The translations under genes were made by a program, and so were the position numbers. A DNA stretch of 64,000 nt from KBS-96 sp964247975 (lineage in GTDB: Bacteria; Acidobacteriota; Terriglobia; Bryobacterales; Bryobacteraceae), in contig CAXTWH010000005.1 of assembly GCA_964247975.1 (NCBI GenBank), positions 1-64,000 on the forward strand, written 5' to 3'. The notes beneath the pieces are model-generated. The model was not told where the DNA came from and did no database searches. It worked only from the letters and a program-made list of their open reading frames with translations. This document shows, piece by piece, positions 1 through 8,751 of this stretch (positions within the stretch are counted from its first letter, which is position 1; the number at the start of each line of letters is the position of its first letter).

Positions 1-38
1 TTTCCGCCCAGGCGGAAACCACAGCTTCGCTTACGTTC

Positions 39-1199
39 ATGAAAATCTGTTACTTCGATGCGTTTTCCGGTATTAGCGGCGATATGAGTGTGGGCGCGTT
101 GTGCGACGCCGGCGCTCCTTGGGAACCGTTGCAGGCCGGTTTGGAAAGTTTACAGTTGAACGCTTCGTTTCGTGTTGAAAAAACAAAGCGCAAGGGAATT
201 GCCGCTTCGAAGTTTTATGTGGAAGGAGGCGAACAGAAAGCGCATCGCCATCTGCCCCACATCGAAAAAATTATTCAAACTGGCAGCTTAACCGAACGCG
301 CCAAAGAAAACTCATTAGCCGTGTTCCGCAAGTTGGGCGAAGCGGAAGCAAAGTCGCACAACGTGCCGATGGAAAAAGTGCATTTTCATGAAGTGGGCGC
401 GGTGGATTCCATTGCCGACATTGTGGGCGCTTGCGTGGCGCTGGATGCTTTAGGCGTCACACAAGTGTATGCTTCGAAGATCAACGTCGGCAGCGGCACT
501 GTGAATACTCAGCACGGCATTTTGCCGGTTCCCGCTCCGGCCACCACGGAACTGCTGCGCGGCATACCAATCTATTCCTCAGGTCCGGAAACAGAATTGA
601 CCACGCCCACCGGAGCGGCACTACTCCGTACGCTGGCCAGCGGCTTTGGCGCGATGCCTCCTTTGAAAGTGCAGTGCCAAGGTTTTGGCGCGGGTGACAA
701 GGAATTTCCTGATCGGGCCAATGTGCTGCGCGTGGTAATCGGTGAAAGCACCGGCGCGACCGAAGCCACGACGGTCACTGTGGTGGAAGCAAATATCGAT
801 GATTCAACGCCACAAGTGCTGGGCTATGCGATGGAACAACTGCTGTCTGCAGGCGTTTTGGATGTGACGTTAGAGCCGATTTTCATGAAAAAGAATCGTG
901 CCGGAACGAAAATCTCCGTTCTCTGCCAACCCAACCAGGCCGACGCGGTGGCCGCGTTATTGTTTGCCGAAACATCTACGTTCGGCCTTCGCTTGTATAC
1001 GGCGGAGCGTCGGGTGCAGGCGCGGTCGTTTAGCGAGGTGGAAACCGTGTTTGGAACGGTGCGGGTCAAAGAAGCGGAAAACGGCTGGTTCGCGCCGGAG
1101 TATGACGATTGCCGCCGCTTAGCTATAGAAAAAAATGTGGCGCTGCGGGACGTGATGGCCCAGGCAAATTCTGTTTTTTTGAAAGGGAAACGCCCTTAA
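39..1199 (+). CDS. larC: LarC, nickel-pincer cofactor nickel insertase
   Basis: LarC is the CTP-dependent enzyme that inserts nickel into the pyridinium bisthiocarboxylate mononucleotide cofactor of lactate racemase and related enzymes; it acts in the cytosol. The 386-residue length fits full-length LarC1/C2. Seen: the start MKICYFDAFSGISGDM, the HFHEVGAVDSIADIVG block near residues 116-131, and the TPTGAALL segment near 190, all family hallmarks. The ATG sits in an ATGA context (39-42), so an upstream gene reading in frame 1 could end by a 4-nt overlap, but too little is in the window to identify it. No larA, larB or larE is visible here. metG starts 7 nt downstream. Confidence 0.93.
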   Translation: MKICYFDAFSGISGDMSVGALCDAGAPWEPLQAGLESLQLNASFRVEKTKRKGIAASKFYVEGGEQKAHRHLPHIEKIIQTGSLTERAKENSLAVFRKLGEAEAKSHNVPMEKVHFHEVGAVDSIADIVGACVALDALGVTQVYASKINVGSGTVNTQHGILPVPAPATTELLRGIPIYSSGPETELTTPTGAALLRTLASGFGAMPPLKVQCQGFGAGDKEFPDRANVLRVVIGESTGATEATTVTVVEANIDDSTPQVLGYAMEQLLSAGVLDVTLEPIFMKKNRAGTKISVLCQPNQADAVAALLFAETSTFGLRLYTAERRVQARSFSEVETVFGTVRVKEAENGWFAPEYDDCRRLAIEKNVALRDVMAQANSVFLKGKRP

Positions 1200-1206
1200 C
1201 TCTGCG

Positions 1207-3183
1207 ATGCATAAAGGCAAGTACTACCTGACCACGCCGATTTACTATGTAAACGCGGCTCCGCATATTGGCACGGCGTATTGCACGTTTACGGCTGATC
1301 TAATCAAGCGCTTCAAATTGCAGCAAGGCTACCATCCGGTTGTGCTGACCACCGGCTCCGATGAACACGGGCAGAATGTGGAGCGCGCGGCCAAGGCAAT
1401 CGGGAAAAGTCCGGAAGAGTACGCGACCGCCATTGCGAATGAATTTGTCCGGCAGTGGCAAACCGTAGGAATTCAAGTTGACCATTTTATCCGCACTTCG
1501 GACCCGAAGCATTTTGAAATGGTCCGGGACTTGTTCGAGCGCTGCGAGCGGAACGGCTATATCTATAAAGGCGCTTACACCGGCCAGTATTGTTTTCATG
1601 ATGAACTGTACGTGACGGACGCCAAACCAGGCGACCCCTGCCCCGATTGCGGACGCATTACCGAAACCGTAACGGAAGAAAATTATTTTTTTAAACTTTC
1701 GGCTTTTCAAGACAAACTGCTCGAATTATATGAGCGGCAACCGGATTTTATTTTGCCGGAAACGCGTCGCAACGAACAGACTGCGTTTGTGAAACAAGGA
1801 TTAACAGATCTTTCCATTACGCGCACGACCATCAATTGGGGCATCCCGGTTCCGGTAGAAGGCAAGCACGTTTTTTATGTCTGGTTCGATGCCCTGATCT
1901 CTTATATGAGCGCAGTGCAGGGCCAAAATCTATGGCCGGCGGACCTGCATCTGATCGGCAAAGATATTCTGCGATTTCATGCGATCTACTGGCCGGCGTT
2001 TCTGATGGCCGGCGAATTGCCGCTGCCGAAACAATTATTTGCCCACGGCTGGATTCTGGTGCAGGAAAGCAAAATGAGCAAGAGCCGCGGAAACGTGGTT
2101 CGCCCTGGGCCGATTGTGCAAGTGATGGGCGATGGCGATGAACTGGCCGGGGCGGACGCGCTGCGTTATTTCCTATGGCGGGAAATTCCGTTCGGGCAGG
2201 ACGGTAATTTCAGCTATGAGGCATTGATTGACCGCTACAACGCAGACCTCGCAAACGGCATCGGCAACCTGGCCAGCCGCACTTTGGCAATGATTCACCA
2301 GTATTACGATGGCAGCATCCCGTTGTCGCGCGGTGATAACTTAATCGCCGCCGGCGCACAGCAAACTTCCGAACAGGTAGCACGGCACTTTGAAAATTTT
2401 GATTTCACGCGCGGCATTGAAGCCGTGCTGAACTTCGTTTCGCAGATCGACAAGTTTATTGTGGAACGCGCTCCTTGGAAGCTTGCCAAGCAGCGATCAG
2501 AAACGCCGGAAGCAGAACAAAAATTAGCCGACACGCTTTACACTTCTGCTGAAAGCCTGCGGCTGATCTGCGGCTGGCTGTATCCAGTGATTCCGCGCTC
2601 CGTGTCGAAGATTTGGGAACAGTTGGGAATGACCAGTTCCCTTTCGGATCTGCGTTCGGAACACCTGCGCTGGGGGCAACTCACCCCAAAACAGAAAATC
2701 GGAAACGTGCAGGCCGTGTTTCCCCGAATCGAATCCAAACCGGCGATTGAAAAGATGCAACAACTTGAAATAACAGAAAAAGACCGTCAGAATGCGCTGC
2801 TCGGCAAAAAACCTGAAACTCCCGTTGCCGAAGCACCGGCAACAACAGCTACGCCGAACATCTCCATTGATGATTTTTCGAAAGTAGATTTGCGGGTTGG
2901 TGAAGTGAAATCAGCGGAGCCGGTCAAAGGAGCGGATAAGCTGCTTCACTTAAAAGTAGACATCGGTGAAAGCGAGCCGCGAACCATTGTGGCCGGCATT
3001 GCGCTGGCTTATAAGCCGGAAGAACTGGTCGGACGCAAGGTTGTAATTGTGGCGAATCTGGAACCGCGTAAACTGCGCGGCATCATCTCCCAAGGCATGA
3101 TTGTGGCCGCTAGTGTGGAAGGCGGCAAGCCAGTGTTGGCGGGCTTCCACGAAGACATTCCAGCGGGAGCGCGGCTGCGTTAA
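1207..3183 (+). CDS. metG: Methionyl-tRNA synthetase with C-terminal tRNA-binding domain
   Basis: Charges tRNA-Met with methionine in the cytosol. Class I catalytic core with the HIGH-type motif (PHIGT, about residue 20), a KMSKS loop (KMSKSRGN, about 289-296), an alpha-helical anticodon-binding region (about 380-520) and an EMAP/Trbp111-like C-terminal domain (about 555-658, starting IDDFSKVDLRVGEVKSAEPV) joined by an Ala/Pro/Thr linker. That C-terminal domain is known to dimerise the enzyme and aid tRNA binding. The zinc-knot region reads CFHD...CPDC (about 128-150): the first pair is not a normal CxxC. 658 residues is normal for this two-domain form. It lies 7 nt after larC and 13 nt before tatD, so the three are probably co-transcribed. 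Confidence 0.97.
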   Translation: MHKGKYYLTTPIYYVNAAPHIGTAYCTFTADLIKRFKLQQGYHPVVLTTGSDEHGQNVERAAKAIGKSPEEYATAIANEFVRQWQTVGIQVDHFIRTSDPKHFEMVRDLFERCERNGYIYKGAYTGQYCFHDELYVTDAKPGDPCPDCGRITETVTEENYFFKLSAFQDKLLELYERQPDFILPETRRNEQTAFVKQGLTDLSITRTTINWGIPVPVEGKHVFYVWFDALISYMSAVQGQNLWPADLHLIGKDILRFHAIYWPAFLMAGELPLPKQLFAHGWILVQESKMSKSRGNVVRPGPIVQVMGDGDELAGADALRYFLWREIPFGQDGNFSYEALIDRYNADLANGIGNLASRTLAMIHQYYDGSIPLSRGDNLIAAGAQQTSEQVARHFENFDFTRGIEAVLNFVSQIDKFIVERAPWKLAKQRSETPEAEQKLADTLYTSAESLRLICGWLYPVIPRSVSKIWEQLGMTSSLSDLRSEHLRWGQLTPKQKIGNVQAVFPRIESKPAIEKMQQLEITEKDRQNALLGKKPETPVAEAPATTATPNISIDDFSKVDLRVGEVKSAEPVKGADKLLHLKVDIGESEPRTIVAGIALAYKPEELVGRKVVIVANLEPRKLRGIISQGMIVAASVEGGKPVLAGFHEDIPAGARLR

Positions 3184-3196
3184 CCGGCGGCTCACA

Positions 3197-4027
3197 GTGG
3201 AGTTTATCGATTCGCACTGCCACCTGGATGACGCTCAGTTCGACCTTGACCGGGAAGAAACAATTGAACGCGCTCGTGCAGCAGGAATAAAAACAATGCT
3301 GGCCATCGGAACCGGCGATGGTCCGCCCGATCTGGAAACGGCTGTTCGTTTAGCCGAACAGTATCCGTTTATCCAGGCTACCGTCGGCGTTCATCCGAAT
3401 GATGCGCCGAAAATAAATTCTTACACCTTAGAACATCTAACAGCCTTGTTGCAGCATCCCAAGGTTGCGGCTTTGGGGGAAATTGGTTTGGACTACCACT
3501 GGGGTGTTCCGCGAGAAACACAGCTTCCCGTGTTCGAGCATCAATTGGAACTGGCTGCGAAAGCGCGAAAACCAATCGTGATTCACACGCGCGATGCTTG
3601 GAACGACACGCTGGATGTGCTGCGTTTGCATTGGGCCGGCACTGGTCTGCCCTGCGTGATGCATTGTTTTACAGGCAACGCCGGACAAGCGGAAGAATGT
3701 CTTGAGCTTGGTTTCTATTTGAGCTTCGGCGGCATTGTTACTTTTCCGAAGTCGGTTGAGGCGCGAGAAGCGGCTCGAAAAACGCCTTCCGATCGCATTC
3801 TGATTGAAACCGATGCTCCGTATTTAGCTCCGGTTCCTTATCGGGGAAAGCGGAATGAACCGGCTTTTGTTGTGCATACGGCCAACAGGCTGGCGGAAGT
3901 TCGCGGCATTTCGGTGGAGGAACTGGCTTCGGAAACAACAAAAAATTTTGAGCACGTTTTCAATTTATCGGGAATCTCAAGTACAAAGTCAGCTTCGAAC
4001 TCAGTTTCTGATGGGCTGAATGGTTGA
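3197..4027 (+). CDS. tatD: TatD-family metal-dependent DNase
   Basis: TatD proteins are TIM-barrel, divalent-metal nucleases of the amidohydrolase superfamily, cytosolic, linked to DNA repair and 3' exonuclease activity. Seen: the metal-binding DSHCHLDD near the N-terminus, GEIGLDYHW, VIHTRDAW, MHCFTGN and the terminal ETDAPYLAP motif, in the normal order. I chose the GTG at 3197 (VEFIDSHCHL) because it sits just before the first motif and just after metG; the longer reading from 3101 would overlap metG heavily. The metG-tatD order is common in bacteria. About 276 residues, normal length. The exact substrate in this organism is not shown. Confidence 0.95.
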   Translation: MEFIDSHCHLDDAQFDLDREETIERARAAGIKTMLAIGTGDGPPDLETAVRLAEQYPFIQATVGVHPNDAPKINSYTLEHLTALLQHPKVAALGEIGLDYHWGVPRETQLPVFEHQLELAAKARKPIVIHTRDAWNDTLDVLRLHWAGTGLPCVMHCFTGNAGQAEECLELGFYLSFGGIVTFPKSVEAREAARKTPSDRILIETDAPYLAPVPYRGKRNEPAFVVHTANRLAEVRGISVEELASETTKNFEHVFNLSGISSTKSASNSVSDGLNG

Positions 4028-4078
4028 AGAAGGGACAAGCTAAGCTGAAGAACTTGGCCCAGAAAGTTTTTAGGGGAA

Positions 4079-5077
4079 ATGTTTTCTAAGATCAGGCAAT
4101 CGATAGTCGCGCACGAGATATTTGAGCTTGTTCAAGCCGATCTCGCGTTGGTAGAACAGGAAATTGGCATTGAATCGGTTGCCTCGGTTGAAGCTATCAC
4201 CACCATCAATCAGTATCTGCACGCGGGCGGCGGTAAACGGCTTCGTCCGGTTCTGGTTTTATTGACTTCACGCTTATTCGGTCCGTCTGCTCCAACGGCA
4301 AGAAGATTGGCGGCAGTGGTGGAAATGATTCACACTGCCACCCTGGTGCATGATGATGTGATTGATACAGCCAAAACCCGGCGAGGCCGTCCTTCCGCTA
4401 ATACGGTCTGGGGCAATCACACGGCCGTGCTAGCCGGTGACTGGCTGTATATGCAAGCGTTTCAGGTGGCATTGCGCGAACGCCAGTTTCATCTTCTCGA
4501 TGTTCTGATCTCGCTCACGCAGTTGATGGTGGAAGGCGAACTGCTGCAGCTTGACCGTTTGCGCCAGCTCGACATCTCCGAAGCGGACTACATGGAGTTG
4601 GTTGACCGGAAAACCGCCAGCTTGTTTTCCGCCTGCGCCAAGCTGGGCGCAATCTCTGCAGGAGCGGAAGAAAGCGCGGAAAACAGGCTAGGCGAGTTTG
4701 CCTGGAATTTGGGAATGGCGTTTCAATTAGTGGATGACATTCTGGATTTCACATCTACTGAAAAAATTTTGGGTAAGCCGGCCGGTAACGATCTGCGCGA
4801 AGGCAAAGTGACGCTGCCCATGATTTATGCTTTGCAGACTGCCTCGCGGGAAGAGCGGGAAGCGGTGGAAAGCGTCATCATCAACGGAAACTATGATCAG
4901 GTTCCGTTTATGCGAGTGCAGCAGATTCTTGAACAACACGGCGCAATCCGCCGCGCTTACGATCGGGCTCATGCGTTTACGCTGCGCGGGCGCGAACTGA
5001 TTTCTTCTTTTCCTGATAGTCCGGCGCAGCGCGCTCTCCAGGCTGTGATTGATTTGATCAAAGACCGGCAGTCGTAA
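4079..5077 (+). CDS. ispB: Trans-polyprenyl diphosphate synthase (octaprenyl/heptaprenyl type)
   Basis: Head-to-tail prenyltransferase that extends farnesyl diphosphate with IPP, usually to make the quinone side chain. Both aspartate-rich motifs are present: DDVID (first, about residues 91-95, followed by RRGRPSAN) and DDILD (second, about 218-222). The GGKRLRP substrate-binding motif is near residue 50. 332 residues is typical of long-chain synthases. The ATG at 4079 is directly preceded by an AGGGGAA Shine-Dalgarno-like run. The 3' end overlaps the convergent thymidylate kinase gene by 20 nt. Chain length cannot be read reliably from sequence alone, so the ispB symbol is a best guess. Confidence 0.9.
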   Translation: MFSKIRQSIVAHEIFELVQADLALVEQEIGIESVASVEAITTINQYLHAGGGKRLRPVLVLLTSRLFGPSAPTARRLAAVVEMIHTATLVHDDVIDTAKTRRGRPSANTVWGNHTAVLAGDWLYMQAFQVALRERQFHLLDVLISLTQLMVEGELLQLDRLRQLDISEADYMELVDRKTASLFSACAKLGAISAGAEESAENRLGEFAWNLGMAFQLVDDILDFTSTEKILGKPAGNDLREGKVTLPMIYALQTASREEREAVESVIINGNYDQVPFMRVQQILEQHGAIRRAYDRAHAFTLRGRELISSFPDSPAQRALQAVIDLIKDRQS

Positions 5078-5735
5078 TCGACAGTTGCTCCAGTTTGGGC
5101 GCAATCAAACTCCAGACTCGATCCGCAACCACTTCCGGCGCGGCATCGCCATCCACTACGTGAAAACGGTCAGGCTCCTGGTAAGCAATCTTCTGGTATC
5201 CTTTCCGAACTTTGCGGTAAAATTCCAGCGATTGTTCGTCAAGCCTGGTTTCAATGGCCGGCGCGCCTTCAACCAGCATGTTTCGCGCCTGCGCCCGCCG
5301 TAGGCTTGTGTGCAGATCAATATCGATACAAATTGTGAGTTCAGGCAGCATCGCTCCAAGCGTCAGGCGATGCAGTGCATGAACAGTTTCAAAACCCAAG
5401 CCGCGCGCTTCTCCCTGATAAGCCAGCGAAGAATCAGTAAAGCGATCAGACAACACAATTGCGCCGCGAGTTAAAGCGGGCCGGATCCACTGCTCGGCGG
5501 TTTGCGCTCGGCTGGCAAACATCAGCAGCAGTTCAGCCATCGGCGCCATTTCATTGTTTTTTGAATCAAGCAGAATGCGGCGAATCTGCTGGCCGATAGG
5601 CGTGCCGCCTGGCTCTGCACTGACCACCACGGAATAGCCAAGCTGTTGGAGGCGCTCCGCCAGTAGCTTGAGTTGCGTTGACTTGCCGCTGCCGTCAATT
5701 CCTTCGAAGCTGATAAACAAGCCGCGGCTAGTCAT
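5058..5735 (-). CDS. tmk: Thymidylate kinase
   Basis: Phosphorylates dTMP to dTDP with ATP in the dTTP pathway. Seen: P-loop FEGIDGSGKSTQ near residue 11-22, the DRFTDSSLAYQG motif characteristic of dTMP binding, and an RQA-type lid region around 145-160 (RRAQARNM). About 225 residues from the ATG at 5735; a TTG two codons upstream is also open. The ATG overlaps the stop of the upstream uracil-DNA glycosylase gene (ATGACTAG), so translation is probably coupled. The 3' end runs 20 nt into the convergent polyprenyl synthase gene. Pairing with a uracil-removal enzyme is sensible, since both control dUTP/dTTP effects on DNA, but that link is inference. Confidence 0.94.
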   Translation of the reverse strand: MTSRGLFISFEGIDGSGKSTQLKLLAERLQQLGYSVVVSAEPGGTPIGQQIRRILLDSKNNEMAPMAELLLMFASRAQTAEQWIRPALTRGAIVLSDRFTDSSLAYQGEARGLGFETVHALHRLTLGAMLPELTICIDIDLHTSLRRAQARNMLVEGAPAIETRLDEQSLEFYRKVRKGYQKIAYQEPDRFHVVDGDAAPEVVADRVWSLIAPKLEQLSITTAGL

Positions 5736-6564
5736 AAACAAAGTGCAGAACTTTTTTCAAATCTTCCCAGGTTTCGCGCTTTGCTTGTTGATTGTATTGC
5801 CGTAGCAGATATGACGGATGATAAGTTACCATCACCGGAATATCGTTCCATTTCTGCCATTCTCCGCGCATTTTCGTAATGCCGATTTTGCTATTCAATA
5901 GGGCCTTGGCCGCAGTAGCTCCTAACGCGCAGATTGCCTTTGGTTTAATCACCATCAACTGCCGGTAAAGAAACTGCCCGCAGGTTTGCATCTCATCCGG
6001 TAGTGGTGTGCGGTTTTCCGGCGGACGGCACTTCACCACATTGCAGATATAAACATCGTCGCGGCGGATCGGAATTCCTTCTTTCAATGCGGTGTTGTCA
6101 ATCATCTGCGTCAACAACTGCCCGGCCCGGCCCACAAAAGGAATGCCCTGCTCGTCCTCATCCGCGCCTGGTCCTTCGCCCACAAACACTAATCGCGCAG
6201 TTTCGTTGCCGGAGCCGAACACAATTTTCTTGCGCTGTTCGCATAAGCGGCAACGCTTGCAATCGCCGATATCCTCGCGGATGGCGAGCAGCGTATCGTT
6301 TTCCGGAGCCAGACCAGGCAGCAAAATACTAGGCTGGGATGCTTTGATGAGCGACGGAGTGGTCAACACAGGCGGCGCCACATCAGCTTCGGTAAGAGGC
6401 AATTTCACCGGCACAAACAATTCATCGCTTGCTTCGGGCAGTTTCGTTTCCTGCATCGGCGCTATATCGTTTTGTTCCGTTTCGAGCGCGTCGCGGCGGT
6501 ATAAATCGTGAACGCCGAGATCGCGATAAAACTCAAGTTGTTTGCGAATCTGATCTCGATCCAT
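5728..6564 (-). CDS. Family 4 (4Fe-4S) uracil-DNA glycosylase
   Basis: Removes uracil from DNA to start base excision repair. Seen: the iron-sulfur cysteines CKRCRLC (about residue 101) and a second set in CNVVKC and the following TCGQFL; the active-site motif GEGPGADEDEQGIPFVGRAG; and the C-terminal TYHPSYLLR motif. These are diagnostic of the type 4/5 UDG group rather than Ung. At 278 residues it is longer than the compact archaeal forms because of a low-complexity N-terminal arm of roughly 95 residues of unknown role. It heads a two-gene transcription unit with tmk. Confidence 0.93.
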   Translation of the reverse strand: MDRDQIRKQLEFYRDLGVHDLYRRDALETEQNDIAPMQETKLPEASDELFVPVKLPLTEADVAPPVLTTPSLIKASQPSILLPGLAPENDTLLAIREDIGDCKRCRLCEQRKKIVFGSGNETARLVFVGEGPGADEDEQGIPFVGRAGQLLTQMIDNTALKEGIPIRRDDVYICNVVKCRPPENRTPLPDEMQTCGQFLYRQLMVIKPKAICALGATAAKALLNSKIGITKMRGEWQKWNDIPVMVTYHPSYLLRQYNQQAKRETWEDLKKVLHFVYD

Positions 6565-6769
6565 AAAGTTACTTCTTTTAACTTACCAATGTAGTTTTTA
6601 GGTGGAATTCGCTTTGCTATGCAGAGAATGAAGCGTTCGGCAACGTATCCGATGAGTCATTGTAATCAGTCTAATTTTCAAGATGAAAGATAAATTACTG
6701 TACAAGATCTTTAGTTGGAAGACTGTTACTCTCTTCGACTTTTTGTAGTCAAACGGAGGAATGGAACTG

Positions 6770-7357
6770 ATGATCACAACTGCCAAGAATATGACATCTG
6801 GTTGCACGCGCGAACAGTGCATACAATTTCCGGCATCTAGTGCCTTCCATAAATCACTTCGTTTTACGGCGATTTTGCTGATCTTTGTTTTCTGCCAGAA
6901 CGCTGCATTTGCCCGTATTCCGTGGCGTTATGGGCATACTCACTGGCTACAATTTAAAGCCACCGCTTATTCGGTTTCCGGCGAAACAAAATCACAAACA
7001 ATCACCAGGGAAGGTAAAACGTTAGCGGCTGACCCTGCTGTTCTGCCAATTGGCACGCTGGTGGAAATTCGTCGCGCCGGGCCATATTCGGGGCAATACA
7101 TAGTGCAGGATACAGGAGAAAAAATTGTTGGTCGCAAAGTAGATATCTACATTGCGCGAACCGGCGAAGCAAAACAGTTCGGAGTTCGTAATGTGCGGAT
7201 ACGAATCCTGAAGCCTGCGCCGGAAACGCCTAGCGAACAACGTAAAGCAGCAGCGGAAACATCAGTTGCGCCTAAGCCCCCCAAAGATCAGCGAGTAAGC
7301 GAGTATTATCAATACCCCCCTAAGGAAGCAGACGAAACAGCTTCAGCGCAAAAATAA
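6770..7357 (+). CDS. Secreted 3D-domain protein (double-psi beta-barrel, possible wall-lytic enzyme)
   Basis: Contains a 3D domain, the small barrel named after three conserved aspartates and found in MltA and in Gram-positive muralytic proteins. Seen: KATAYS...G near residue 65, an AADPAVLPIGTLVEI block, then VQDTG and GRKVDIYI, which supply the aspartates. A hydrophobic N-terminal segment (LRFTAILLIFVFCQNAAFA) looks like a signal peptide after a charged arm. I chose the ATG at 6770 (MITTAKN) because GGAGG at 6755-6759 is 10 nt upstream; the ATG at 6761 is too close to it. The C-terminal tail is Pro/Glu/Ala rich. Periplasmic or envelope location is inferred. The 3' end overlaps the convergent DsrE-like gene. 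Confidence 0.8.
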   Translation: MITTAKNMTSGCTREQCIQFPASSAFHKSLRFTAILLIFVFCQNAAFARIPWRYGHTHWLQFKATAYSVSGETKSQTITREGKTLAADPAVLPIGTLVEIRRAGPYSGQYIVQDTGEKIVGRKVDIYIARTGEAKQFGVRNVRIRILKPAPETPSEQRKAAAETSVAPKPPKDQRVSEYYQYPPKEADETASAQK

Positions 7358-7829
7358 TTTTGGAGGATAGTTGCGCAAATTTTTCAGTAATTACGTGATT
7401 GGCCCATTCGACGAGGGAAATGAAAATCGCCGGGCTGCCAAACTTCGCTCCCCATTGGTCCAGGTCTGTTTGTAGAACCGCACGAGCACGACTACAAGCA
7501 CCACAGGCATAAATCTGAATGTGTTTCTCAACAACTTTCGTGAGCGACTGCTCTAAGGATAGCCGGCCGACCGGCACCACTGTCGCGGCAACTGATTTCC
7601 GCATCAGCGAAACTGCTTCGCCAAGCAAGCAAATCTGCACTGAATGTCCTGCTTGCGAAAGGGCTAGGCCATGAAGAAAAGGAAACGCTGCCTTGGTGGG
7701 ATCATCAGATCCCCAGGCACTTTTCGTCATGATGCTCAGAGGTTTATGCGAAGTTCCTTGATTCAACGAAGACGAGGCTCCCAAAAAAGATATCGAAACT
7801 AACTGACGAAGAAATGAGCGCCGCGCCAT
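7320..7829 (-). CDS. DsrE/DsrF-like family protein with Tat-type signal
   Basis: DsrE-like fold proteins include sulfur-relay subunits and many uncharacterised small proteins. Seen: a predicted beta-alpha start (LSIMTKSAWGSDDPTKAAFP), an AGHSVQICLLGEAV strand-helix segment and IYACGACSRARAV, with a cysteine pair in the place where the DsrE family often has its functional cysteine. The N-terminus from the ATG at 7829 (MARRSFLRQLVSISFLGASS) is a twin-arginine signal, so the protein is probably exported folded; AAAGG lies 5 nt upstream. A TTG further upstream (7850) is less likely. The C-terminus overlaps the facing 3D-domain gene by 38 nt. Function is not established. Confidence 0.68.
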   Translation of the reverse strand: MARRSFLRQLVSISFLGASSSLNQGTSHKPLSIMTKSAWGSDDPTKAAFPFLHGLALSQAGHSVQICLLGEAVSLMRKSVAATVVPVGRLSLEQSLTKVVEKHIQIYACGACSRARAVLQTDLDQWGAKFGSPAIFISLVEWANHVITEKFAQLSSKIIFALKLFRLLP

Positions 7830-7956
7830 GAAAACCTTTGGGAAAGGCAAAGTATAACATTCTTTTCAGGTCGAGAAAATCAACAATTGTCCCACTCGGC
7901 CTTAAGCTATACCTGACTCATGGGTGATTCAGACAGAAAACAGACGAGCTACCCAT

Positions 7957-8640
7957 TTAGGGTTTTGCAGTTTGCGCTTTCTGCGGAACTGCTGTTGTCT
8001 TAATCGCGCGGATTTTTAGCGAACGAATAGCAACCGGCGCTTCCGGTCGGTCGTTTTCGTCTTTGGGCGCTTCAGAAATTTTGTCTACGACTTCTTGCCC
8101 TTCTACCACTTGGCCGAAAATAGAATAATTGTTTTCCAGCCACGGTGTGGGCGCGGTTGTAATAAAAAATTGCGAACCGGCGCTGTTTGGAAAAGACTTC
8201 TTAGCCATTGCCAGTACGCCGGGCTTATCGAAGTGCAGCGTTTGGCTGATCTCATCATCAATCGAAAAGCCTGGGCCGCCTTCGCCCGTGCCAAGTGGGT
8301 CGCCGGCTTGAATCATGAAACCTTTAATCACTCGATGAAAGATCAAACCGGTATAAAACGGCGTGTGCTTTTCCTTGCCGCTTTTCGGATCAGTCCATCC
8401 CTTTGCGCCGGTCGCAAGCCCTTTAAAATTTTCCACTGTTCTGGGTGCCTGATCAGGAAACAACTGGCAGATAATTTCGCCTGCTGTGGTTTCAATATAG
8501 GCGTAAGTGCCGGGCTCTAAAACATGGGGCGCGGCGGAAGGTGGAGTTGCTGGTGATGCTCCTCCGTTATTGTTCTGCGCGTGCAGCACAAGCGCAAAAA
8601 CAGCGCCAGCATAAAACAGAATCCGAACCGGAAAACGCAT
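7957..8640 (-). CDS. Periplasmic cyclophilin-type peptidyl-prolyl cis-trans isomerase
   Basis: Catalyses proline cis/trans isomerisation in exported proteins. Seen: signal peptide (MRFPVRILFYAGAVFALVLHAQ), then the cyclophilin core with TVENFKGLA, GLIFHRVIKGFMIQAGDP, GTGEGGPGFSIDDE, NSAGSQFFITT and NYSIFGQVVEGQEVVD. The arginine of FHRV and the QFFIT motif are the classical active-site elements. A Pro/Ala-rich linker of about 20 residues separates signal and domain, and the end is basic. 227 residues fits a secreted single-domain PpiA/B type enzyme. It is a single minus-strand gene between the DsrE-like gene and the divergent acyltransferase. Confidence 0.93.
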   Translation of the reverse strand: MRFPVRILFYAGAVFALVLHAQNNNGGASPATPPSAAPHVLEPGTYAYIETTAGEIICQLFPDQAPRTVENFKGLATGAKGWTDPKSGKEKHTPFYTGLIFHRVIKGFMIQAGDPLGTGEGGPGFSIDDEISQTLHFDKPGVLAMAKKSFPNSAGSQFFITTAPTPWLENNYSIFGQVVEGQEVVDKISEAPKDENDRPEAPVAIRSLKIRAIKTTAVPQKAQTAKP

Positions 8641-8751
8641 TTACACGCTGATTATACAAAGAACAAATTTGGGATAGTATGTTCGTAATCCAATTTTCAC
8701 CGTACATTTACCGGCTTTTGGCATAACGCGGTTAATGTCAAAGAAGAGCCC

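Noticed and set aside
1..38. Possible 3' end of an upstream gene overlapping larC (ATGA at 39-42)
   Set aside because: Only 13 codons are in the window and they show no recognisable larB-like ending.
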